Program-made: the position numbers and the translations under genes
Source of the DNA: Robertmurraya korlensis
GTDB taxonomy: Bacteria; Bacillota; Bacilli; Bacillales; Cytobacillaceae
Length of the DNA: 61,504 nt
NCBI RefSeq assembly: GCF_023715225.1
Contig: NZ_JAMBNS010000019.1
Location: 1 to 61,504, forward strand
Direction: 5' to 3'
The notes under the pieces: model-generated
Seen by the model: only the letters and a program-made list of their open reading frames with translations
Databases searched by the model: none
Told to the model about the DNA's origin: nothing
Part shown: positions 43,412 to 49,880 of the stretch, in pieces
How positions within the stretch are numbered: position 1 is the stretch's first letter
How the letters are laid out: each line of letters starts with the position of its first letter

Positions 43412-45157
43412 ATGAAAGTTATTGCAGCAACACTTAACGCAAAATTTATTCATACAAATATAGCTATTCGTTATCTTAAAGCTTATGCAGCACCTGAATT
43501 TGAAATCGAGCTTTCGGAATATACGATTAAGGATCCAACTATGAATATAGTGACGGACCTTGTCCAAAGAAAGCCGGATGTAATTGGATTTAGCTGTTAT
43601 ATATGGAATATTGAAGAAACAATAAAAGTAATTAGTATGATCAAAAAAATTAATCCTTCGATTCAAATTGTTGTAGGTGGTCCCGAAGTAACTTATGATG
43701 TGATGGAATGGATGGAAAGAGTACCTCAATTTGATTTCATCGTCATTGGGGAAGGAGAGGAAACATTTAAAAATCTCCTTCAACAGCTAGACTCTGAAAG
43801 AGATTATCTTCAAGTGGCTGGAATTTCCTACCGTACCGAAACAGGAGAAATCAAACTAAATCCACAGCGCCATAAGCTCGATTTACGTGAACTGCCTTCT
43901 CCATACCGTTTTAAAGAAGATATTGAACACCTAGGAAAACGAGTGTCGTATATTGAAACTAGTCGAGGATGTCCTTTTAGTTGTCAATTTTGCCTTTCTT
44001 CTATTGAAGTAGGCGTACGTTATTTTGATCGTGAAAAAATAAAAGATGATATTCGTTATTTAATGAAAAATGGTGCAAAAACGATTAAGTTTGTTGACCG
44101 TACCTTTAATATTAGCCGTAGTTATGCTCTTGAAATGTTCCGTTTTCTTATTGACGAACATTTACCTGGTACAGTCTTTCAATTCGAAATTACTGCTGAT
44201 ATCATGCGACCTGAGGTTATCGAATTTCTAAACCAAGAAGCACCTCCAGGCTTATTCCGCTTTGAAATTGGTGTTCAATCTACAAACGATTATACAAATG
44301 AACTTGTGATGAGAAAACAAAACTTTGAAAAGCTTACTCGTACTGTAACGATGGTTAAAGAAGGTAAGAAGATTGATCAGCATCTTGACTTAATTGCAGG
44401 GCTCCCTGAAGAAGATTATGATACGTTCAAAAAGACTTTTAATGATGTATTTGAGATGCGACCTGAGGAATTACAATTAGGATTCTTAAAAATGCTTAGA
44501 GGTACTGGCTTACGTTTACGAGCGGCAGACCACCAGTACATTTATATGGACCAGTCTCCTTATGAAATACTAGGGAATAATGTGTTATCCTTTGATGATA
44601 TTATTAAAATTAAACAGGTTGAAGATGTGCTAGAGAAGTATTGGAATGATCATCGTATGGACCATACGATTGAATATATTGTTACGAACTCGTTCTCTTC
44701 TCCCTTTGAATTCTTCCAACAATTTGGATCTTATTGGGAAAATAGGGGATGGTCTAGAATAGGTCACCAGCTAGAAGATTTATTTATGCGCTTGTTTGAC
44801 TTTATTAAATCCAGCAATCTTCCTGACCAAGATATCATCTTAAGCTTAATGAAGATAGATTATTTGGAAAATGCTAAATTTAAACCACGAAAATCCTGGT
44901 GGGAAGATCGTCTTGAGAAAGATGAGAGATCAGCACTTTACCACATGTTCCTTGAGGATCCTCGCCTATTAGGAGAAGATTTTGTTGCTTTAGGGATAAA
45001 AGAAAAGGAGCTTTACAAGCACTCCATCGTAGAAGAGCTTTCTTTTGACTATCAAGAATATATGCAAACAGGTGTATTTAAACGAGGAAAAACAAGTCTT
45101 TTAGCCTACTTTGAACCAACTAAACAACAATCACTATTATTCGGAACTAAAAAATAA
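43412..45157 (+). CDS. B12-binding-domain radical SAM protein (DUF4080 type)
   Basis: A 581-residue protein. It has an N-terminal cobalamin-binding-like Rossmann domain (about 1-135: VIGFSCYIWNIEETIKVI, IVVGGPEVTYD), then the radical SAM core with the cluster motif SRGCPFSCQFCLSS (C-x3-C-x2-C), and a C-terminal DUF4080-like domain (about 390-575). The N-terminal domain lacks the D-x-H-x-x-G lower-ligand motif, so any B12 would be base-off or lost. The reaction is not known. CAAAGGAGC precedes the ATG. Confidence 0.85.
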   Translation: MKVIAATLNAKFIHTNIAIRYLKAYAAPEFEIELSEYTIKDPTMNIVTDLVQRKPDVIGFSCYIWNIEETIKVISMIKKINPSIQIVVGGPEVTYDVMEWMERVPQFDFIVIGEGEETFKNLLQQLDSERDYLQVAGISYRTETGEIKLNPQRHKLDLRELPSPYRFKEDIEHLGKRVSYIETSRGCPFSCQFCLSSIEVGVRYFDREKIKDDIRYLMKNGAKTIKFVDRTFNISRSYALEMFRFLIDEHLPGTVFQFEITADIMRPEVIEFLNQEAPPGLFRFEIGVQSTNDYTNELVMRKQNFEKLTRTVTMVKEGKKIDQHLDLIAGLPEEDYDTFKKTFNDVFEMRPEELQLGFLKMLRGTGLRLRAADHQYIYMDQSPYEILGNNVLSFDDIIKIKQVEDVLEKYWNDHRMDHTIEYIVTNSFSSPFEFFQQFGSYWENRGWSRIGHQLEDLFMRLFDFIKSSNLPDQDIILSLMKIDYLENAKFKPRKSWWEDRLEKDERSALYHMFLEDPRLLGEDFVALGIKEKELYKHSIVEELSFDYQEYMQTGVFKRGKTSLLAYFEPTKQQSLLFGTKK

Positions 45158-45159
45158 CA

Positions 45160-45199
45160 AAAAACTAAGGAGGGCTTTTTAAGCACCTCCTTAGTTTTT
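45160..45199. terminator. Bidirectional terminator, radical SAM / small spore-type gene
   Basis: AAAAACTAAGGAGG / CCTCCTTAGTTTTT with a 12-nt loop. The stop of the minus-strand small gene lies in its right arm. Confidence 0.8.
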
Positions 45200-45331
45200 C
45201 TTATTTTGCTTTTTCTTATTGTTTTGCTTTTTTTCACTATTCATTAGTGGGACTTCATAATGTTTTGCTGCATTGATATCACCAAACTCACTTCCAAATT
45301 CAACATTTGGTGTTTGTTTTTTATTTTTCAT
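45191..45331 (-). CDS. Small basic protein, gamma-SASP-like (second of a pair)
   Basis: A 46-residue protein, MKNKKQTPNVEFGSEFGDIN..., ending in Asn/Lys-rich sequence. The segment VEFGSEFG resembles the site cut by germination protease GPR in spore SASPs (E-F/I-A-S-E-F type). Its ATG overlaps the stop of the gene before it (TAATG). It has too few codons for most gene finders. I infer a minor spore protein; no exact family is recognised. Confidence 0.55.
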   Translation of the reverse strand: MKNKKQTPNVEFGSEFGDINAAKHYEVPLMNSEKKQNNKKKQNKKN

Positions 45332-45492
45332 TAAGATCTACCTTTTCTTCCTTTTTTAGAGTTTCGATTAAATCCCTTCATCGTGTTTTCTTCAGAAGTG
45401 AACTCTGCTGAAAATTCAGATTCATTCACATTTTTCTTAGGTGTTTTGCTATATTTTACGGCAGCATCTCGCTCTGCTTTTCTTTTAGCCAT
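45331..45492 (-). CDS. Small basic protein, gamma-SASP-like (first of a pair)
   Basis: A 53-residue protein with a Lys/Arg-rich head (MAKRKAERDAAVKYSK), a central NESEFSAEFTSEENT, and a basic Gly-rich tail. The EFSAEFTSE centre resembles a GPR cleavage site or the TEFASE motif of gamma-type SASPs. AGGAGG lies 8 nt before the ATG. It is followed by the second small gene through a one-base overlap, so both come from one message. The inference is a minor spore protein. Confidence 0.6.
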   Translation of the reverse strand: MAKRKAERDAAVKYSKTPKKNVNESEFSAEFTSEENTMKGFNRNSKKGRKGRS

Positions 45493-45629
45493 TTTTCATT
45501 CCTCCTTAAATGGAACTACATATATTTTTCACTCTTCTTTCATGTTTCACTCTTCCTTTTTTTGTCTTCAATTTCTACTAATAAAAATCCACTAAAAACT
45601 AAAATATAAAAGAAAAAGGGATGAATGCT

Positions 45630-45980
45630 ATGAGCAAAAAGAAAAAAAAGATGGAAGAAAATTATTCAATCGACGGGACCTTGCCACATCAAATAAACTC
45701 TCCTGACTTCAAAGGAACAGGAATAACCATTCAACCACCATTCATTAACTCTCAAGGAGTTGTTATCGGAGATAGCCAATATGCTTCTCCAAATTCACCA
45801 TTAGAACAATGGAGTGAGGATACGGACCCTGCGATTATGTCAGGAGATGAATGGGTACATCCAACAAACGATATTGGTTGGAATACAAGTGAAAATAGAG
45901 ACCTTGTGGAAAGTAAGAAAAAGCCAAAGGGATATCCTTTTATGCACCCTACAAAAGATGTTAGCCATGGGAAAGATTAA
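45630..45980 (+). CDS. Conserved polar protein, possibly DUF3905-like
   Basis: A 116-residue protein with a Lys-rich head, then INSPDFKGTGITIQPPFINSQG, SPLEQWSEDTDPAIMSGDEWVHPTNDIGW and a C-terminal GYPFMHPTKDVSHGKD. The repeated H-P-T-(N/K)-D motif is distinctive. I believe this is a small Bacillus family of unknown function (DUF3905), but the name is from memory. ATG 45630 has AAAAGGGA upstream at better spacing than the ATG at 45621. It lies among spore genes. Confidence 0.6.
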   Translation: MSKKKKKMEENYSIDGTLPHQINSPDFKGTGITIQPPFINSQGVVIGDSQYASPNSPLEQWSEDTDPAIMSGDEWVHPTNDIGWNTSENRDLVESKKKPKGYPFMHPTKDVSHGKD

Positions 45981-46037
45981 TAACACTTTTCCCTAAAATA
46001 CGAAAACTTACCACTTATGTAATTTAGTCATTGCTTG

Positions 46038-46068
46038 CATACTACACATACAGAGAAATTTTCTCTGT
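46038..46068 (+). promoter_or_regulatory. Sigma-G-like -10 and 5' hairpin of the SASP gene
   Basis: CATACTA (46038-46044) fits the sigma-G -10 consensus; TTATG about 18 nt upstream is a weak -35. Directly after the expected start lies a perfect inverted repeat ACAGAGAAA-T-TTTCTCTGT (46050-46068), which would form a hairpin at the 5' end of the message and could stabilise it. Confidence 0.45.
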
Positions 46069-46092
46069 AATTACTTAAAAGGAGCTGAGATT

Positions 46093-46290
46093 ATGGCAAG
46101 AAATAGTAACAAGCTTTTGGTTCCAGGTGTGGAGCAATTTTTAGATCAAGTTAAATACGAAATCGCTCAAGAATTTGGCGTTACGTTAAGTGGAGATACA
46201 GTATCAAGAGGTAACGGTTCAGTTGGTGGAGAAATTACAAAGCGACTTGTCAAACAAGCACAGGCACAAATGTCAGGTCGTAACTTTTAA
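46093..46290 (+). CDS. sspD: Alpha/beta-type small acid-soluble spore protein
   Basis: A 65-residue SASP with the two conserved family blocks: [16 protein letters not shown], which holds the GPR cut site (YE-IAQEF), and [16 protein letters not shown]. It coats and protects spore DNA and is degraded in germination. The head ([15 protein letters not shown]) is typical. In B. subtilis sspD lies beside rsgI/sigI, as here, so that symbol is by position. AAAAGGAGCTGAG precedes the start. Confidence 0.9.
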   Translation: MARNSNKLLVPGVEQFLDQVKYEIAQEFGVTLSGDTVSRGNGSVGGEITKRLVKQAQAQMSGRNF

Positions 46291-46310
46291 AAACTTCATA
46301 TCAAATGGCA

Positions 46311-46342
46311 AAAAGCCTCCGCATTATTTGCGGGGCTTTTCT
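46311..46342. terminator. Terminator between the SASP gene and rsgI
   Basis: AAAAGCC(T)CCGC pairs with GCGGGGCTTTT around a 7-nt loop, followed by CTTCTTT on the + side. The last codons and stop of rsgI lie inside the hairpin. Confidence 0.7.
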
Positions 46343-47289
46343 TCTTTATTACCATTATTTAATTTTTCTTCTTTCTTTCCTGAACTTATATTTTTTTCAT
46401 TTTTTTTTATTTCATTCTTTTGTTGTCCGGGATTGTTTTGATTAGAATTACCATTTCCAGAGTTTTGTTGTTGATTCAGCTCATCTTTTTGAGCATTTGG
46501 ATTGGCATTTCCATTCCCATTATTATTAGTTGCAGGTATGTTTGTTGTATTGTTATTTGGTTCAGTCACGCTTGGAGCAGGTGTTTCTACTGATGTCTCC
46601 TCTTGCTTCAAGTGATCTTCTTTCTTTTCCTTTACTTTCTCTCTTGCTTGCTGAGATTTGTATTTACCAACTGACACTCCTTGTTCTTTTGCTGCTTTTC
46701 TTTCTTCAGCAGTCGCTTGAACATCGGCAATTTCCACTTCAGCTTCTTTCTTTAATGAATCAATCACCTGATGTAGTTTTTCATCTGTTTTGTTAATTTG
46801 AGTACCAGCAAAGACCGTTCCAACAACGATTTCCTTCGTTTCAGTGTTGACTTCCTGGTTTTCGATACTAGATAAGATTTCAGATGATACTTTATCAACT
46901 TGCTCGTTTTTCCAATTAATATCAGCAATCACTTCTTTGCCGCTCTCGTTATAAGCAATCACGTTTATAACTTCGAGATCTTTATTTACTGCAAGTTCAA
47001 TACTTGATTCTCCATCTATCGACATATAAGCATAAACTTCATTATCTACTCTTGATGGAATAAAAGTAAATAAAAGTAGCAGAGATGCCGCGACAAGGAT
47101 GCCTGCTGTTTTTTTATGAAGAACTTTGCTCCATCCGTTGAAGAAGCTTTCTTTCTTTACCGGAACAAAGGAGATTTCTTGTCCTATTTGATAATTCCTT
47201 TTCTGATTAGGTGCCTTTAAAAATTCACCTTCGGGGGTTAATAATGTTAAAAAACGATCATTAACTTCCATTATGATGCCTTGTTTCAC
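46324..47289 (-). CDS. rsgI: RsgI, anti-sigma-I factor
   Basis: A 321-residue membrane protein. The N-terminal RsgI domain (about 1-52: GIIMEVNDRFLTLLTPEGEFLKAP) binds sigma-I in the cytoplasm; one helix (about 62-80) crosses the membrane; an outer domain (about 85-190) follows, then about 130 residues of low-complexity Glu/Lys and Asn/Gln/Gly-rich sequence. In clostridia RsgI tails carry carbohydrate-binding modules; this one has none. Its start overlaps the sigI stop by 4 nt. Confidence 0.9.
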   Translation of the reverse strand: MKQGIIMEVNDRFLTLLTPEGEFLKAPNQKRNYQIGQEISFVPVKKESFFNGWSKVLHKKTAGILVAASLLLLFTFIPSRVDNEVYAYMSIDGESSIELAVNKDLEVINVIAYNESGKEVIADINWKNEQVDKVSSEILSSIENQEVNTETKEIVVGTVFAGTQINKTDEKLHQVIDSLKKEAEVEIADVQATAEERKAAKEQGVSVGKYKSQQAREKVKEKKEDHLKQEETSVETPAPSVTEPNNNTTNIPATNNNGNGNANPNAQKDELNQQQNSGNGNSNQNNPGQQKNEIKKNEKNISSGKKEEKLNNGNKEEKPRK

Positions 47290-48035
47290 GTTTCCAACAC
47301 CCCTTTGACATAATCCTGTAAATATAAATAGTCATTCATTAAGATAATAGATATAGCAATAATATATTTTCGATTTCGTTCAATCGTCTTCCTGCTAACA
47401 CTCACAGAATCCTCAATTTGCTTAATTGGAAGTCTCTTTTTTTCTACTAATATTTGCTTAATCTCATCATTAGAAACGATTTCCTTTGCCACAAGCATCG
47501 CATTTTTTCTTGCGTCCGCGTGCTTTGGAGAATTCTCTACCAAATCACTAAAAGACAGATCAAATTCTGTTAGAAGCTTTGAGAAATGTATGATTTCTTG
47601 CCTTCTTAACTCTTCGTCCGTTTTCTTGTAGAATTCTTCAAGCGACATATTTGCTTCTAGACTTGACTGAGCAACCTCTTCGTCCGTTTCCTCAAATCCA
47701 TTGACATCCATTGATAGATTTTGATGCTTGATTTGCTGACGTATATAATCTATTACTCGCCTTTTTATAATAACCTCAGCAAAGCTAAGAAGGGAGCTGC
47801 CTTTATCTGAACTATATTTTTGTATCGCTTCATTAAACGCAATTAATCCAATGCTAAACTCATCGTCTGTTTCACTTATATATCTTTTACAAACGGAAGA
47901 TACAGATTTTGCAATAAAGGGTTTATATTGATGAATGAGTTCATTTTGAAGTCCTTGGTCTCCATTTTGAATGGCAAAAACAGTCTCTTCTAATGTTCGC
48001 TTTTTCTTTTTTTGTAAAAATAATAAACCTAACAA
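47286..48035 (-). CDS. sigI: SigI, sigma-I RNA polymerase sigma factor
   Basis: The 249-residue sigma factor matches B. subtilis SigI strongly: QNELIHQYKPFIAKSVSSVCKRYI, DDEFSIGLIAFNEAI, ENSPKHADARKNA, SVSRKTIERNRKYIIA. It serves heat and cell-envelope stress genes. I choose TTG 48035, 5 nt after GAGGTGA. An ATG at 48059 is in frame but falls at the predicted transcription start. It forms an operon with rsgI, and a sigma-I-like promoter lies upstream. Confidence 0.9.
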   Translation of the reverse strand: MLGLLFLQKKKKRTLEETVFAIQNGDQGLQNELIHQYKPFIAKSVSSVCKRYISETDDEFSIGLIAFNEAIQKYSSDKGSSLLSFAEVIIKRRVIDYIRQQIKHQNLSMDVNGFEETDEEVAQSSLEANMSLEEFYKKTDEELRRQEIIHFSKLLTEFDLSFSDLVENSPKHADARKNAMLVAKEIVSNDEIKQILVEKKRLPIKQIEDSVSVSRKTIERNRKYIIAISIILMNDYLYLQDYVKGVLET

Positions 48036-48065
48036 CAGCTTCACCTCACTTATCACCATATATCA

Positions 48066-48094
48066 TACGATACTTTGTTGGGATTTTTAAGGGT
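48066..48094 (-). promoter_or_regulatory. Sigma-I-like promoter of sigI-rsgI
   Basis: On the minus strand ACCCTT (48089-48094), 19 nt, CGTA (48066-48069). The spacing and CGTA are the same as in the element before the DUF5667-like gene. It fits the C-rich -35 and CGWA-type -10 that I recall for sigma-I, and hence autoregulation. An overlapping TATGAT could serve as a sigma-A -10. Confidence 0.55.
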
Positions 48095-48107
48095 AAGCTT
48101 TTGGAAA

Positions 48108-48139
48108 AAAGAGAGCCATTGTTAAAAATGGCCTCTTTT
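48108..48139. terminator. Terminator after the DUF5667-like gene
   Basis: GAGAGCCATT / AATGGCCTCTTTTT, with a 6-nt loop and one bulge. On the minus strand it ends in TCTCTTTTTTCC. It separates the gene from sigI, which is on the same strand. Confidence 0.75.
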
Positions 48140-48151
48140 TATGAAGGAAAA

Positions 48152-49183
48152 TTAGTTTTTTCCGTTTCCTTTTTGTTCAGATGCATTAGATTTCTGTTGT
48201 GTATTTGCTTGTTTTACTTCTTGTTTTTCAGCTTTCTTTACTTGCTTTGCTTCTTGCTTCTCAGCTTTCTTTTGCGCTTGATCAGCTTTCACTTGATTTG
48301 TTACAGTAGCTGGAGCAGGAGTTGTAGAAGTTACCTCTTCTGTGTTTTCCTCAACAACTGTTTGCTCAGTAGTCGTTTCGTCAGCTACTTCTTCAGTAGT
48401 TCCTTCTTCTGTTACAACAGGAGTCACTTCTTCGCTTTCTTCTTCAGAAGCTTTTTCTTCAAGTTTAGCCATTTTTTCAGCTAGCTTAGCATAGCTTTTT
48501 TTGATGTTCTTCTCAAGAGCAGCTTTAGCTACAGGATTTTTTACTTTTTCCATATTAGCCTTTAGTGAAATGATATTTTGAGCAATTTGCTTTTCTACTT
48601 TTTCCGTTTCTTCAAAAACTTCTTCATCGTTCTCAATAATTTCAATCGTTGCATCTACTTCTTCTGTTGCTTCTGTAGAATCAACCTCTTCTTCTGTTGT
48701 TTCCTCAGTTGCATCTGTATTTTCAGTTACTGTCTCTTCAGCAACAGATAAATTTTCTAAAGCTTTTTCCATTACAGCTAAAGCCTCTTCCTCTTTACCT
48801 GCTGAGAACAATGCTTCTGCTTCCGCTAATCTTTCTGTTGCGAATTCAGCAAATAGCTTTGCTTCCTTCACATCATCAAAAGTTAAGATTAACTGAATTT
48901 TTTCTAATGCTGTTTTTGCAAAATAGAAGAAATCTCCTGGTAATAGCTTTGGATTTTCTGTTTCTTCTGTATTTTCATCAACAAGGGCATCATCTAATGA
49001 GATAACTTCCTCATTTGTATTCGTCTCTTCATTTGTAACTGTTGTTTCAGTTACTTGCGTTTCCGCATTCTCGTTTTCATCTGCAAATGCAGTTGTTGTT
49101 GTTAATGAAAGTGAACCAGCTAAAACAATGGCTAAGGCCCCTTTTATGATTTTGTTTGTATCAAAGATTGTATGTTTGTTCAT
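48152..49183 (-). CDS. Secreted DUF5667-like protein with Glu/Thr-rich linkers
   Basis: A 343-residue exported protein with a signal peptide (about 1-36, cut after AFA). A helical domain (about 75-140: LPGDFFYFAKTALEKIQLILTFDDVKEAKLFAEFATERL) resembles DUF5667. Long Glu/Thr-rich stretches and a final Lys/Gln/Ala repeat (KAEKQEAKQVKKAEKQEVKQ) follow. It probably acts in or near the cell wall. The start is ATG 49183, after GAGGTG; a GTG three codons earlier lies within the ribosome site. A sigma-I-like promoter precedes it. Confidence 0.75.
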   Translation of the reverse strand: MNKHTIFDTNKIIKGALAIVLAGSLSLTTTTAFADENENAETQVTETTVTNEETNTNEEVISLDDALVDENTEETENPKLLPGDFFYFAKTALEKIQLILTFDDVKEAKLFAEFATERLAEAEALFSAGKEEEALAVMEKALENLSVAEETVTENTDATEETTEEEVDSTEATEEVDATIEIIENDEEVFEETEKVEKQIAQNIISLKANMEKVKNPVAKAALEKNIKKSYAKLAEKMAKLEEKASEEESEEVTPVVTEEGTTEEVADETTTEQTVVEENTEEVTSTTPAPATVTNQVKADQAQKKAEKQEAKQVKKAEKQEVKQANTQQKSNASEQKGNGKN

Positions 49184-49241
49184 CTCATTCACCTCAGTTG
49201 TATTGTAAGAAGCGGCCGCTATCTTCTAGTCACTAAATACC

Positions 49242-49270
49242 TACGAGCAACAAGTGAATACTATGGGGGT
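49242..49270 (-). promoter_or_regulatory. Sigma-I-like promoter of the DUF5667-like gene
   Basis: On the minus strand ACCCCC (49265-49270), 19 nt, CGTA (49242-49245). The expected start is about 50 nt before the coding start. It matches the sigI element in spacing and -10, which argues for shared control. Confidence 0.6.
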
Positions 49271-49280
49271 GTAAAAGTAG

Positions 49281-49317
49281 AAAAAACAAAAAAAGTTCTA
49301 ACATAGAGTTAGAACTT
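49281..49317 (-). terminator. Terminator of the small membrane-protein gene
   Basis: AAGTTCTAAC / GTTAGAACTT with a 5-nt loop, followed on the minus strand by TTTTTGTTTTTT. It includes the stop of the gene at 49309. Confidence 0.85.
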
Positions 49318-49785
49318 CACTTTTGGTACCTTTGCTCTCAAAATTAAGTATCTGATCACGAAACCAATAAGCAATCCAGGAACCAAAAAAATCATCGGAA
49401 GAAAAATAGGCCCAAAAACGACACCAAAAAGCTTCACTTTTTTTGATAACATCAATCCGACCGTAACCAAATAAGCTCCGAATGCAAAAGGAAGATAAGA
49501 GTATTCCTCCGTTTCTGGCATGGCAGATCGATATGCATCCCACATAGCGAACATATAAAGACAAGGGTAAAACATCAGCCATTGATAATCAAGTACTGCA
49601 AATGCTTGATCTATCTCCCATAAAAAACTTAACATAATGGCCTCATTGAAATTACTCATTACATTAACAACAAATTCAAGTAGTACAAATAGTACCCCTT
49701 TTACGTAGCTTCCCCGAAGAAGCTGACTAAATCCAGGCAGCGCAATACTCCACAATACAGCTTCTAACTTCCCTTGTTTTTTCAT
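49309..49785 (-). CDS. Small multi-pass membrane protein, function unknown
   Basis: A 158-residue protein with about four membrane helices. The N-terminal KLEAVLWSIALPGFSQLLRGSYVKGV carries the P-G-x-x-Q-x-x-x-G-x-x-x-K-G pattern of a common small membrane family (TM2/DUF5683-like). No function is known to me. ATG 49785 follows GGTGATTAGG; the ORF could begin at GTG 49794. It is a single gene between the DUF5667-like and RND genes. Confidence 0.65.
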   Translation of the reverse strand: MKKQGKLEAVLWSIALPGFSQLLRGSYVKGVLFVLLEFVVNVMSNFNEAIMLSFLWEIDQAFAVLDYQWLMFYPCLYMFAMWDAYRSAMPETEEYSYLPFAFGAYLVTVGLMLSKKVKLFGVVFGPIFLPMIFLVPGLLIGFVIRYLILRAKVPKVKF

Positions 49786-49880
49786 CCTAATCACCAGCTA
49801 ATTTTCATTACTTATAGGTTGTACGAAATATAGAAGAATTATCACTTGAACTCTCAAGACTTTTCCTACATTTTTCGACA

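Noticed and set aside
48697-49005. Long plus-strand frame within the DUF5667-like gene
   Set aside because: It is a shadow of the Glu/Thr-rich coding strand; Leu-rich antisense frames are expected from such sequence.
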